A stretch of 64,000 nucleotides of DNA from VRUE01 sp963718755 (GCA_963718755.1 OY970376.1:1488001-1552000), one strand, 5' to 3'; counted from the stretch's first letter, positions 16,301-23,413 are shown. Numbers and translations are program-made. Notes: generated by a model not told the origin, from the sequence alone.

Positions 16301-16786
16301 ATCCCCTCGATCCGTCTCGGGCACTCCCTCGAGGCGGCCTCCTGCGTGATCGCGACCGGCCTCGTCTTCTCCTACGAGATGTTCGATCAGTTCATCGCCC
16401 GCGCCTGGCGGCTGACCTCGCCCGGCCCGGTCTCCGTCTACGTCGCGCTCACCCTCGGCTCGCTCGACCCGCGCAAGTGGGAGTTGCTCTGCCAGAAGGC
16501 GAAGGCCGCTGACCTCGCCCTCGACGGGCAGCTGGTCGATGAGCCCGAGCAGCCGATCTCCCGCGAGGAGTTCTTGCGGGAGCTGCGCAAGCAGGGGGTA
16601 AAGCCGACCGGTGAGGAGATCGCCGAGGCCGACATCGAGGCGGCCTGGGAAGCGACCACGAGCCTCAAGGCGAGTTTCGTCCCGATCCGCCAGCCATCCA
16701 ACGGCGACTCCGGCGCGAAGACGGTTGCCTGGTACGAAGCGTCGACCGACCCCGGAGAGCAACTCGACCTGTTCGCGCCGGCATGA
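13358..16786 (+). CDS. DNA adenine methyltransferase fused to SNF2-type helicase
   Basis: The protein is 1142 residues, with GAAAGGA 8 bases before the ATG. The N-terminal part has methyltransferase motifs: LDLTAGDGSLL (about 73-83) for SAM binding and the catalytic NPPF (133-136) typical of N6-adenine enzymes. The C-terminal half is a superfamily 2 helicase: Walker A GGGKS (near 532), VVDEGTLAK as motif II (near 693), LLTGTPISN as motif III, and FDQFIARAWR as motif VI (near 1012). A four-cysteine zinc knuckle (CPNC, then CERC) sits between motifs I and II. Mobile elements carry such fusions for DNA modification or for evading restriction, as phage DarB does. This role is inferred. It lies in the DNA-processing cluster between dprA and small unknown genes. 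Confidence 0.85.
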   Translation: MPPSTSPASAPTQGKRSALTGAAMTDEVFDSSPSLLRPSRGDRNTVAGLQQFFSPPEAAQLIAAVNGREHSTLDLTAGDGSLLAGVDPDFRFGIEIDADQVKAGAYEPIHGDVRRAYPLLRLVRTQFPRVACNPPFGLDWQINGRKENSMVATWRMANALLAERGAGAFIAGRDRFARDVMSRPDAAGVYALVECKDLFEGVELPCVIAFFVLAESAEEPREGGPLTLQASRDELPGLAEEIRDERLEVAGYIPEHARCGYRVALTETFKTVSKELARRRTEEEAKRQRYDLELKGNRVSARPSPFARLALGQRRGLREVERLNGQPTTYFALNLREWRQLRTLASEDALTLEPALCEAIEAATVEAEQAVCPLYEVRPQQRLAFLDDLDSILCIASDSERGFEAGERYPLTTSSDVQITHAERPHQKRNGDVEIRKYEHEAKVLRVDIDGHVFNESASDVAYLLEHFELPDPGDLGSRFPEQVSEARGVLGELAERHDFEFKTSEVEEWQLEDLARLVVKGSGVLGWEQGGGKSLGGATLIHALWERGAARKALIVCPQDLILQWKREIRRFYGVEPEHITTPAQARAVARHLKAGGDGLYITHYEVLSLIGRADEPLPVAPVSASVAEHEEEGRTALTTEEFCPNCLASFDAGWQRQSPHVCERCHYVHKRLRVKTAGHYLAHAFADGVIVVDEGTLAKGNESLRSKAIRGLRARYRFLLTGTPISNYVNDVFWLLWWTLGNATLRFPFDYEGGRAKFEADFCVIEYFRKAGKREGRKVLPQVTNVSRLWRLLSGAMVRRRKQHMGELPPRTTRTIAAPMGKAQLDLYKFWLSGSTFERYFAWKHPGHPMLKVDGLVERFAAGLGQLTKLEYATTLPEADPDLGGWEPLEAFPHSNWTPKNLKVLQVALEHVERGEKVLIGSDLIETGRWLCERLREKGVEAAHIVEERGGKAATMNPRRRAKAIEAFKTGRTQVLCCGIPSIRLGHSLEAASCVIATGLVFSYEMFDQFIARAWRLTSPGPVSVYVALTLGSLDPRKWELLCQKAKAADLALDGQLVDEPEQPISREEFLRELRKQGVKPTGEEIAEADIEAAWEATTSLKASFVPIRQPSNGDSGAKTVAWYEASTDPGEQLDLFAPA

Positions 16787-16820
16787 AGCCGGGTCGCGGA
16801 CTATTGGGAGGCGAGCGACC

Positions 16821-17456
16821 GTGAGCGGCCAGCTGAATCTTCTCGCGCCGCCAAGCGACGACCCGATCGCAGTCCCGATCTGCCGCTCGGTGCTCTACTT
16901 GGGCGCCAACGCCTACGCCCAGGGCAACCCCGACGAGCCGCTGTTCCCACACCGCCATCTCCCACCGGCTCCACCAAAGCTTCCCGACGATGCCGCCTGG
17001 CCCGCAGCCCTCGACTTCGCCGAGGAGCAGCTTCGTTACAAGCAGGCAGGACGCGCCATCCTCGATCTCGACCGCTGCAGCGGAACTGGCTGTTGCGGCG
17101 GCCGCGCCGGCCCGTCGAGTCCCACGCTCATGTCCTCCTCGCGAGGGATCGAGATCGACGGCTTCCTCGCCACTTGGGCGCAGCTTCTCAAGGGACGCCA
17201 AGAGCAGCGCGAGGTCGAGTTCGGCCTCGCTCGTGCCCGCGACCTGGCCACGGCGTACCACTACCTCGACTACTACGGCCACGTCTACGGCGAGCCCGAG
17301 GACCGCGACGGCTTCGACGGCATCGGCGAGCAGTTCTCGCCCGTCCCGTTGATCTGCCGCCTCGCCGAAGAAGCGATCGACCTGGGCGGCGACCCGACGC
17401 AGCTGGAGCTACACACCTCCTACATGCGCCAGGGCATCGCGGAGGCGACCCGATGA
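16821..17456 (+). CDS. Hypothetical protein
   Basis: The protein is 211 residues from the GTG at 16821 (GGGAGG 9 bases before it); the open frame before that overlaps the helicase gene. It opens with SGQLNLLAPP, which echoes the end of the preceding protein (EQLDLFAPA). A cysteine cluster (DRCSGTGCCGGRAG) sits near residue 90, and the rest is mixed helix. No family is recognised. Position suggests co-transcription with the methyltransferase-helicase. Confidence 0.7.
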   Translation: MSGQLNLLAPPSDDPIAVPICRSVLYLGANAYAQGNPDEPLFPHRHLPPAPPKLPDDAAWPAALDFAEEQLRYKQAGRAILDLDRCSGTGCCGGRAGPSSPTLMSSSRGIEIDGFLATWAQLLKGRQEQREVEFGLARARDLATAYHYLDYYGHVYGEPEDRDGFDGIGEQFSPVPLICRLAEEAIDLGGDPTQLELHTSYMRQGIAEATR

Positions 17457-17489
17457 CCGTCAGCGCCACCTCGACGAGACCGGCTGACC

Positions 17490-17568
17490 CGCCCTCTGCG
17501 GGAGCCGCCCCGCCAGGGTCGCACGCTTCGCGTGCAGGGGCGGGGCCAACAGGCTCCCGCAGACGGCG
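17490..17568 (+). repeat. Structured intergenic element D
   Basis: The outer stem joins 17490-17506 to 17552-17568 (17 pairs, one mismatch). A middle stem GCCCCGCC/GGCGGGGC joins 17507-17514 to 17539-17546, and the inner hairpin GCACGC-TTC-GCGTGC is at 17521-17535. It ends 28 bp before the next ATG. Confidence 0.8.
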
Positions 17569-17596
17569 GGCGCCACCTACGTCAAGGAGACTTTCG

Positions 17597-18145
17597 ATGA
17601 GAGTCCTACTGAAGGAAGACGCCGAGAAGGCGACGGCCGCCAGCATCCTCGTTCTGCCCCAGGAGATCGAGACGACGTTCGAGACGCTCTCGGGCGAAGC
17701 GGTCCCTGACGGGGGCATCGTCGCGGAGGCCGACTACTCGACCGTGGCGCTCGCCGTCAACACCGGCGCCAAGGACCGCGCTCAGACCATCACGCCCAAA
17801 AAACTGCTCAAGCAGGTTGAGTGGATCGCCAGGGCTCTCAGCCCATACGAGGTCGGCTCGAAGATCGGCCTGCACATCGTCGGCGACGGCTGGGCGCTCG
17901 ACGCATCCAAGGCCAAGCGGATCGACCGGGCCGAGGGTCTCTCGGAGGGAGACACGATCGCGGTCGGCCCGACGATCTCACCGAGGAGGTTCATGAACGC
18001 GCGAGGCCGCGTCATCTCCATCAACGACGAGAGCGTTCTAGTCGAGTTGGAGGCCGGCGACCGCGACCGCATCCATCGCGCGACTGGCAAGGAACAAGCC
18101 AAGTGCGTCAGCTTCCCGCTCGTCTGCGTGGAGAAGGTGGAGTAA
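17597..18145 (+). CDS. Hypothetical protein
   Basis: The protein is 182 residues from the ATG at 17597 (AAGGAGA 7 bases before it). The middle (DYSTVALAVNTGAKDRAQTI) and a basic segment (TPKKLLKQVEWIARAL) are followed by a small beta-rich C-terminal part (GRVISINDESVLVELEAGD) that could be an SH3- or OB-like fold. No family is recognised. It is two bases from the next gene and is probably co-translated with it. Confidence 0.7.
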   Translation: MRVLLKEDAEKATAASILVLPQEIETTFETLSGEAVPDGGIVAEADYSTVALAVNTGAKDRAQTITPKKLLKQVEWIARALSPYEVGSKIGLHIVGDGWALDASKAKRIDRAEGLSEGDTIAVGPTISPRRFMNARGRVISINDESVLVELEAGDRDRIHRATGKEQAKCVSFPLVCVEKVE

Positions 18146-18147
18146 CG

Positions 18148-18912
18148 ATGGGCTGGACTGGCGGAAAACTAGACGTCCCGTTCACCAGCCTCGCGGCGAT
18201 CGCCTTCGAGCTTGGCGACGAGTTCGCCAGCCGCGTCATCGACACGGCCCGCTACGGGACTGTCATCTACGCGGCCGTGCGATCCGCCGACGGCAAGCAG
18301 ATCTTCGGCCTGGTCCTCCTCGCTGAGCGCAGCGGCGGCATCCTCTACACGAAGCCGATCAGCGAGGACATGGGGCCGGCTGAGGACTGTTGCCCCGAGC
18401 GCATCCTCGACCTCCTGACCGAACCCAGCAACGAGCACGCTCGGGAGTGGCGAAGCCGATGCCGAGCACGAATCGAGCGTGGTCGCCCGACCCCCGGTCA
18501 GACGGCCGCCTTCGCCGAGCCGTTGAAGTTCGTCGATGGCACCGAGCATCGCGTCCTCACGTTCGTCGCAGGATCGCGGTTCAAATCCCATGACGGCGCC
18601 CTCTACCACGTCCCCTCGTGGTGGACGCTCGACTACGAGCTGCGCACGGAGGACGCGCCCTCATCCAGCTCCCTCACTCCAGAGGAGCGGCGGCGAGCCG
18701 AGGAGGCCGACGAGCGTGGTGATTACGGATCGCTCGCCAGCCGCATCGGCCGGCTTGCAGACGCCCGCGATGCCACCGCCCAGAGTCTCGAGGAGCTCCG
18801 CCAGCGTCCCGAGGCCCGCGCTCAGGATGTCCGAGCAAGGGACGCCCAGCTGCGCTCCTATGACCGCGAGTTGGCCGAACTCAGGAGACGGAGAGGCGAT
18901 GTCGCGGCATGA
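18148..18912 (+). CDS. Hypothetical protein with MGW start and coiled-coil tail
   Basis: The 254-residue protein begins MGWTGGKLDVPF. Its first half (ASRVIDTARYGTVIYAAVRS, then FGLVLLAER) recalls a family of small phage and plasmid proteins that start with MGW and contain YYAAVR-like strands, perhaps DUF6927-like; this is a loose resemblance. The second half contains a strongly charged coiled coil (ARDATAQSLEELRQRPEARA to the end). The stop lies inside the left arm of structured element E. Confidence 0.65.
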   Translation: MGWTGGKLDVPFTSLAAIAFELGDEFASRVIDTARYGTVIYAAVRSADGKQIFGLVLLAERSGGILYTKPISEDMGPAEDCCPERILDLLTEPSNEHAREWRSRCRARIERGRPTPGQTAAFAEPLKFVDGTEHRVLTFVAGSRFKSHDGALYHVPSWWTLDYELRTEDAPSSSSLTPEERRRAEEADERGDYGSLASRIGRLADARDATAQSLEELRQRPEARAQDVRARDAQLRSYDRELAELRRRRGDVAA

Positions 18913-19020
18913 AGCTGTGAGTTGGTCATGGCTTTGACCGCGTAGCAGACCTCCCCCGGCCGGGCCTCGCCCGGCCTCCTCCGGCCCGCTCTTCGCGGGC
19001 CATGACCAACTCACAGCTTC
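18911..19020 (+). repeat. Structured intergenic element E
   Basis: A 21-bp perfect stem joins 18911-18931 to 19000-19020. Two hairpins lie inside: GGCCGGGC-CTC-GCCCGGCC (18958-18976) and GGCCCGC-TCTTC-GCGGGCC (18983-19001). The left arm includes the stop of the previous gene and the right arm includes the ATG (19002) of the next one. Confidence 0.8.
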
Positions 19021-19280
19021 ATCTCAAGCCGAGACCCCGACAGCTGCGGTACTTGAAAGACCTGGCGTTGGCGGTTGGGGAGTCCATCACCTACCCGAAG
19101 ACCCGCGCGGAGGCAAGCGCCGAAATCAACCGCCTGAAGGCGCGCAAGCGCCTCAGCCCCGGGGAGCGCCGCCGCGAAGACTTCGAGGCCCGCTGCGAGG
19201 CGGGTGAACGCCACGGCGACGCCGCCGCGGTGCGCCCCGAGGAGATCAGCGGCTACGGGTCGCGGGCGACCTGGAGCTAA
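19002..19280 (+). CDS. DUF3072-like small protein
   Basis: The protein is 92 residues. QLRYLKDLALAVGESITYPK followed by TRAEASAEINRLKARKRLS matches the pattern of the short DUF3072 domain, which has no known activity. The ATG is within the right arm of the 21-bp stem of element E, so initiation would need that stem to open. No Shine-Dalgarno is visible apart from the GGGC of the stem. The C-terminal part is charged and probably disordered. Confidence 0.65.
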   Translation: MTNSQLHLKPRPRQLRYLKDLALAVGESITYPKTRAEASAEINRLKARKRLSPGERRREDFEARCEAGERHGDAAAVRPEEISGYGSRATWS

Positions 19281-19290
19281 CAGGCTGACC

Positions 19291-19599
19291 ATGAATGGCA
19301 AGCCCGACCTCATCCACGTCAGCCGCACCGACATCGCGGCTCTCCTGGCCGCCGTCGCCTCTGGGCGGCTCGCCGCCAGCGAGGCCCACTCGGCCGACGC
19401 CGCGACCGCGAGGCGGATCGGAGAGCGAGCCATCGCACGCGAGCGCGAGTTCCTCAGCGCTCGCCTTCGCCACAACGGCGACCAGCTGCTCGAGGCCGCG
19501 GGGGCGATCGTCGGCGCCGAGGACCCGCTGGCCACGCTGGCAAACGCGATGCCGCTCGTCCGTGAGCGCATCGGCAAGGGCGAGGAGCGTCACCCATGA
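19291..19599 (+). CDS. Hypothetical helical protein
   Basis: The protein is 102 residues from the ATG at 19291; the frame extends upstream through the end of the previous gene. It is all-helical by composition, with a run of alanine and arginine (AATARRIGERAIAREREFLSA). Its TGA overlaps the ATG of the next gene, so translation is likely coupled. No family is recognised. Confidence 0.6.
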   Translation: MNGKPDLIHVSRTDIAALLAAVASGRLAASEAHSADAATARRIGERAIAREREFLSARLRHNGDQLLEAAGAIVGAEDPLATLANAMPLVRERIGKGEERHP

Positions 19600-20093
19600 G
19601 GCTGTCCGAGCGCGAATACCTCGCCGTCGAGCCGCTGTGCCCGCAGGACTCGCTGCTTTTTCACAGCTGCGGGGAGGGCCACAGCTGGATTGAGCAGCCC
19701 GACGGCACCGTCTCGCCCAGCTGGGGCTACGCCGGCACGCGCGCTTCCTTTCCCGGCCACGACCCGGCCACCTGCCCCGAGCCCGAGCGCGACGAGGAGG
19801 GCCGCTACAAGTGTCCGGGCTGCGGCGGGCGTTTCTTCTCCGGCCACGGCGAACGCGGCGTGATGTGCGATCCGTGGAACTACAAGGAGGGCTGCACCGC
19901 GCCGCCGCCCGCCTGCGGCAAGCCCCCCATCGCCACGGCCCGCTGGATGCGCATCAAGAAGATGCTTCCCGTCGAGGGAAGCGAGGGAGCGGGCGCCACC
20001 ACCTACAAGCCGGGCTGGACCCGTTCCTGGGTTCCCCTGGACGAAACGGGCGCCCCCGACGCCGAGCATGTTCGCGAGCCGACCCTCTTCTAG
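19596..20093 (+). CDS. Hypothetical zinc-ribbon-like protein
   Basis: The 165-residue protein overlaps the previous gene by 4 bp. Its N-terminal part has HSCGEGHSWIEQPDGTVSPS. A zinc-ribbon-like segment follows (KCPGCGGRFFSGHGERGVMC), with further cysteines (EGCTAPPPACG). The end is WTRSWVPLDETGAP. It is probably a structural zinc protein; no enzymatic motif is visible. Confidence 0.65.
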   Translation: MRLSEREYLAVEPLCPQDSLLFHSCGEGHSWIEQPDGTVSPSWGYAGTRASFPGHDPATCPEPERDEEGRYKCPGCGGRFFSGHGERGVMCDPWNYKEGCTAPPPACGKPPIATARWMRIKKMLPVEGSEGAGATTYKPGWTRSWVPLDETGAPDAEHVREPTLF

Positions 20094-20112
20094 GACCGTG
20101 CGCCGCGGCGCC

Positions 20113-20155
20113 TCGCCGATTGTCGCACGGCTTCGCCGTGCGGTTGCGGCGGCGA
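20113..20155 (+). repeat. Structured intergenic element F
   Basis: TCGCCG at 20113-20118 pairs with 20150-20155, and the inner hairpin GCACGGC-TTC-GCCGTGC is at 20125-20141. It ends 41 bp before the next ATG. Confidence 0.6.
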
Positions 20156-20196
20156 CCGCTCGCCCGCTGGGGGCGGGCCGATCCAAGGAGGCCCTC

Positions 20197-20628
20197 ATGG
20201 ACCTGAAGCAACGCGCCGAATTCGGACGCGCCGCAGTCAACGCTGGCGCCGTCGACCGCGCCGAGGACGGTGAGCGCGAGGCCGCGATCAACACCGTCGC
20301 CAACGTCCTGCACTGGCTCGCGAGCATCGGCGAAAGCGAGCCCGAGCTGATCCTGAGCAGCGCCGCGACCCATTTCTTCGCCGAGCGCGAGGGCCTTTGG
20401 ACGCCGGTCGAACACGACGAGGGCGTCTTCTACCTCGAGTCGGCCGGGGAGCGCATCGGCCCTTACTCCCGAGAGGAGGCGCACGACGATCTGGACCACT
20501 CCGCCGTCCGCAGTGAGGTCGAGGCGATGATCGCCGAAGACCGAGTGCCGACCGAGGTCTTGCAGATGCTCCTCGACAACTTCGCCCAGGACCACGAGAA
20601 GGGCGAGCAACCCGGAGGGGAACCGTGA
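20197..20628 (+). CDS. Hypothetical acidic protein
   Basis: The protein is 143 residues, from the ATG at 20197 with AAGGAGG 7 bases before it. It is acidic and mostly helical, with VLHWLASIGESEPELILSS and a strand-like stretch EGVFYLESAGERIGPYSREE. No family is recognised. It overlaps the next gene by 4 bp (GTGA). Confidence 0.65.
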   Translation: MDLKQRAEFGRAAVNAGAVDRAEDGEREAAINTVANVLHWLASIGESEPELILSSAATHFFAEREGLWTPVEHDEGVFYLESAGERIGPYSREEAHDDLDHSAVRSEVEAMIAEDRVPTEVLQMLLDNFAQDHEKGEQPGGEP

Positions 20629-20888
20629 CCGACCTCGCGGGAGAGCACACCGCCGAGGCCGCCGACACCCTCCGCGCCGCGGCTCTGATCGACGACCCCT
20701 ACATGCGGGCCGACGCGATCTGGGAAGCCGTGCTTCGCGTGCGCAGCGCCGCGGACCACCTCCGCGGCCGGCCGGCCGGCCGCTGCACCGACATTGCCCG
20801 CTACCTCGAAGAGGGCTGTGAGGGAACGGCCGAACCGCCGAGCGGCGACGTGCTCCGCAACTACGCCCGAACGCTCGACCGCATCTAG
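20625..20888 (+). CDS. Hypothetical protein
   Basis: The 87-residue protein starts at a GTG overlapping the previous stop. It is helical throughout (ALIDDPYMRADAIWEAVLRV). GGAGGGG lies just before the start. Nothing else can be said. Confidence 0.55.
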   Translation: MTDLAGEHTAEAADTLRAAALIDDPYMRADAIWEAVLRVRSAADHLRGRPAGRCTDIARYLEEGCEGTAEPPSGDVLRNYARTLDRI

Positions 20889-20926
20889 CCCGGATCCGAA
20901 GGCCGCCCCTCCGGGCCGCGACCCCA

Positions 20927-20945
20927 ATCGAGCTTCCAGCTCGAT
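20927..20945 (+). repeat. Small hairpin (element G)
   Basis: ATCGAGCT-TCC-AGCTCGAT forms a perfect 8-bp hairpin 23 bp before the next ATG. It has the same 3-nt loop as inner hairpins of the family but no long outer stem. Confidence 0.5.
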
Positions 20946-20968
20946 CAACCACGACGAAGGGACCAGTC

Positions 20969-21232
20969 ATGCAAGAGCCCGTCAGGCTCGCCCTAGAGGC
21001 AGCCGAGGTATCCCGCCTTCAGGCCGAAGCCGAGCAAGGCAGCGAGCAAGCCCAACGGGAGGCAGATGAGCGACGCGCTGATTTGAACGAGTCCGCCCTC
21101 GACGCGATCCATGCCGCCCTCGACGGCAAGGAGTGGACTCCCGAGACCCCCGAAAGCATCGCGACGATCCTGCGCGCGATCGGCCTGCCGGTCCGCGATG
21201 TGGACGAGCTCGAGGACAACACGAAGCAATAG
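20969..21232 (+). CDS. Hypothetical helical protein
   Basis: The 87-residue protein has an N-terminal coiled-coil-like half rich in glutamate and alanine (LALEAAEVSRLQAEAEQGSE) and a second half (TPETPESIATILRAIGLPVRD). GAAGGGA lies about 8 bases before the ATG. No family is recognised. Confidence 0.6.
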   Translation: MQEPVRLALEAAEVSRLQAEAEQGSEQAQREADERRADLNESALDAIHAALDGKEWTPETPESIATILRAIGLPVRDVDELEDNTKQ

Positions 21233-21291
21233 CGCCTCCGAGAGGAGTCCGAATTTCCTCACGCCAGGGTGGCACGCGCCGCCTGCACTTC

Positions 21292-21310
21292 AACCCCCGC
21301 AAGGGGGGTT
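21292..21310 (+). repeat. Small hairpin (element H)
   Basis: AACCCCC-GCAA-GGGGGGTT lies within a GC-rich leader (about 21262-21356) whose flanks CCAGG and CCTGG are also complementary. It precedes the ssb start by 88 bp. The wider structure is less regular than elements A to E. Confidence 0.45.
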
Positions 21311-21397
21311 CCCCTCCGCCTTCGGCTCCGGTTCCGCGCATTCGGTCGCGCGCCCTACCTGGGCTCGTCAATCGAACACCTCTCAAGGAGGCCCGAA

Positions 21398-21835
21398 GTG
21401 CCACAGAACATCAACGTCGTAGTCATCACCGGCAACCTGACCCAGGACCCCGAACTGCGCCACCTCGGAAGCGGCACCGCCGTCTGCGAGCTGCGCGTCG
21501 CGGTCAACAGCCGACGCAAGGACAGTGCGACGGGGGAGTGGGTCGACAAGCCCAACTACTTCAACGTCACCGTCTTCGGCGCTCACGGCGAGAACTGCAG
21601 TCAGTACCTCGCCAAGGGTCGTCCGGTCGCGATCGACGGCCGGCTCGACTGGCGCGAGTGGGAGGCCAAAGACGGGAGCGGCAAACGCCAGGCCGTTCAG
21701 ATCATCGCCGACAACGTGCAGTTCCTCGGCAGCAAACCGAGCGGCGACACCCCCAGCGCGACGGACCCGGATCCCGGGGACCGGCAGCCGGCGGGCGTCG
21801 GAGCGGGCGGAGGGGACGACGACATCCCCTTCTAA
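21398..21835 (+). CDS. ssb: Single-stranded DNA-binding protein
   Basis: The protein is 145 residues from the GTG at 21398 (AAGGAGG 7 bases before it). The N-terminal OB fold begins INVVVITGNLTQDPELRHLG, with CELRVAVNSRR and YFNVTVFGAHGENC, all typical of bacterial SSB. A disordered Gly/Asp-rich linker leads to the conserved acidic tip DDDIPF, which recruits repair proteins. It coats the single strand during transfer and replication. A terminator follows immediately. Confidence 0.97.
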   Translation: MPQNINVVVITGNLTQDPELRHLGSGTAVCELRVAVNSRRKDSATGEWVDKPNYFNVTVFGAHGENCSQYLAKGRPVAIDGRLDWREWEAKDGSGKRQAVQIIADNVQFLGSKPSGDTPSATDPDPGDRQPAGVGAGGGDDDIPF

Positions 21836-21850
21836 CCGCCATCGCACCAG

Positions 21851-21884
21851 CGACAAAGCCCGGTGGAGACACCGGGCTTTGTCG
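21851..21884 (+). terminator. Terminator after ssb
   Basis: CGACAAAGCCCGGTG at 21851-21865 pairs perfectly with 21870-21884 (15 bp, GAGA loop). It starts 15 bp after the ssb stop. Confidence 0.8.
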
Positions 21885-21927
21885 TGCTATTCGAGGTCGT
21901 CGGGGTCATCGCGACAACACAGATGAA

Positions 21928-21953
21928 ACGGCCGACTCTGGGGGCCGTCTTTT
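21928..21953 (+). terminator. Second terminator-like hairpin
   Basis: ACGGCC at 21928-21933 pairs with 21943-21948 and is followed by a short T-rich stretch (CTTTT). It backs up the first terminator after ssb. Confidence 0.55.
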
Positions 21954-21994
21954 GGGGACGCGCTCACTTGCATTCAGCGTAGCTCGGGCACCGT

Positions 21995-22045
21995 CCCGCG
22001 CAAGGGGCTTCGCCCCTTCCCCTCCGCTTCGCTCCGGTGCGCGGG
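21995..22045 (+). repeat. Structured intergenic element I
   Basis: CCCGCGC at 21995-22001 pairs with 22039-22045. Directly stacked on it is the hairpin AAGGGGC-TTC-GCCCCTT (22002-22018). It lies 72 bp before the next ATG. Confidence 0.6.
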
Positions 22046-22117
22046 CCGGATGTCCCTCGCTTTTTGGGCAGGCAAGTAAGCACGAGGCCCAGCGGGGCGA
22101 GAAAGGAAGCGATAGCG

Positions 22118-22468
22118 ATGGCAGCAGATCAGAACGGAGCACAGGCAGCGAACGGGAATCAGCCGGTCATTCGGACCTTTGCCCGAGGATGGCTCGCGAA
22201 GCCACCGGAGTTCGCACACTCTGACGAGGGCATTGCGGTCTGTCGTCTCCTGGTGATCGGTGAGGCGGCCGGTCCGGCGAGCAAGCCACCCAGGGTTTCC
22301 CTCTACTTGAGAGGCGTGGAGGCCGAGCGCTGCGCCTACGGCCTGCGCGAGGGTGACTTGATCGAGGGTGTCGGAGTTCTCGGACCCGAGCGCAAGAGCG
22401 CTCTCCGGCAGGAGGTCTTGGTGGACAAGCGCGTGAAGCTGCGTCAGCGGGCGGGGGTGGCGGCATGA
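22118..22468 (+). CDS. SSB-like OB-fold protein
   Basis: The protein is 116 residues from the ATG at 22118 (AAAGGAAG upstream). FARGWLAKPPEFAHSDEGIA, VCRLLVIGEA and LYLRGVEAERCAYGLREGD follow the strand order of an SSB-type OB fold, with shorter loops and no acidic C-terminal tip. It is probably a divergent ssDNA-binding paralogue of the ssb just upstream. Its stop overlaps the next start (ATGA). Confidence 0.6.
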   Translation: MAADQNGAQAANGNQPVIRTFARGWLAKPPEFAHSDEGIAVCRLLVIGEAAGPASKPPRVSLYLRGVEAERCAYGLREGDLIEGVGVLGPERKSALRQEVLVDKRVKLRQRAGVAA

Positions 22469-22812
22469 GTGCCGCCCCTGTCGTCGCCCTGTTCTGCGGC
22501 TCGCGCGAATGGACTGACCGCGAGCGAATCCGGCGCGACCTGGAATCGCTGCCGGAGGGCTCGGTGGTGATCGAGGGCGGCGCTCGCGGCGCGGATCGCA
22601 TCGCCCGCGAAGAAGCCCAGCGCCTCGGCCTTCACGTCGCCATCGTCCCGGCGCTGTGGGACCACTACGGGCGCTCGGCGGGCTACCGTCGAAACGAGGC
22701 GATGGCTCGACTCGAACCGGATTACGTCTATGCCTACCCGCTCGGCGGGCCGGGCACCGCGCAGATGATCGCCATCGCCGAAGACGAGTGCATCCAGGTT
22801 CGCGAACCATGA
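22465..22812 (+). CDS. SLOG-domain protein (DUF2493/YspA-like)
   Basis: The protein is 115 residues. ALFCGSREWTDRERIRRDLE, VVIEGGARGADRIAREEAQR and YPLGGPGTAQMI are typical of the DUF2493 branch of the SLOG (YpsA-like) Rossmann superfamily, whose members bind nucleotides or nucleotide-derived ligands. It overlaps both neighbours by 4 bp, which ties it to the DUF4326-like protein downstream. Confidence 0.85.
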   Translation: MSAAPVVALFCGSREWTDRERIRRDLESLPEGSVVIEGGARGADRIAREEAQRLGLHVAIVPALWDHYGRSAGYRRNEAMARLEPDYVYAYPLGGPGTAQMIAIAEDECIQVREP

Positions 22813-23141
22813 GTGCCGCCGTAGTCCATTGCAAGCAAGCGCCCTATGACATCTACATAGGGCGCGGCCGTGATCCGGCCAGCGGCGCCCTCGGCGAGTG
22901 GGGCAACCCCTACTCGCACCGGCCGAGCCGGGTTCCCGGCGTGATCGTCGTGCCCACCGTCGAGGAGGCGATCGAGCGCTACCGCCGCCACCTCTGGGAG
23001 GAGATCCGCTCCGAACGCCTGCCGCTTGATCGGCTCGCCGCGCTCGCCGGCAAGACGCTCGGCTGTTGGTGCGCGCCGGGTCCCTGCCACGGCGAAGTGC
23101 TCGCCGAGGCGGCGACCTGGGCGGCTGCGCAGCTGCGCTAA
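22809..23141 (+). CDS. DUF4326-like protein
   Basis: The protein is 110 residues from the ATG at 22809. YDIYIGRGRDPASGALGEWG followed by NPYSH, the helix EEAIERYRRHLWEEI and the end GKTLGCWCAPGPCHGEVLAE match the DUF4326 pattern, in which the Cys/His cluster is invariant and may bind metal. The family is frequent in phages and plasmids and its activity is unknown. It overlaps the SLOG gene by 4 bp. Confidence 0.85.
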   Translation: MSAAVVHCKQAPYDIYIGRGRDPASGALGEWGNPYSHRPSRVPGVIVVPTVEEAIERYRRHLWEEIRSERLPLDRLAALAGKTLGCWCAPGPCHGEVLAEAATWAAAQLR

Positions 23142-23413
23142 GCAGCTCCTCCCGGCGACTCCGCGCCCGCGCGCCTTCGGCGTCGCGGGCGCTTCGCCGT
23201 GCGCTCGCGCGCAGCCAGCCAGCGAAAAAGCCAAGCACCCAGCAAAGCCAGCCAAAGCCAAGAAGCCAAAGGCGAAAGAGCCCAAGGCAGAGCACCAGGA
23301 AGCATCCAGAGCTCAGCAGGCACCGAAACGAGGCCCTGAAGCAACCAGCTCAGACCCTCCTCACAACCACAACCCCACAGCCCGACACACTGGGAACCGT
23401 CCCGGTTCAGCCG
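23142..23413 (+). other. Relaxase leader: hairpin J and possible oriT region
   Basis: The region has two parts. At 23163-23192 lies a nested hairpin (GCGCCCGCG outside, CGCC-TTC-GGCG inside, one bulged T). From about 23210 to 23345 is a low-complexity AGCCAAAGCCA-type stretch rich in A, G and C and poor in T. The relaxase frame is open through this stretch, but the translation is repetitive Ala/Lys/Pro. oriT often lies next to the relaxase gene, so this is the first place to look for the nick site; no nick motif is recognised. Confidence 0.4.

Noticed and set aside
14870..16762. 630-codon minus-strand frame
   Set aside because: It is antisense to clear helicase motifs and is a high-GC shadow.
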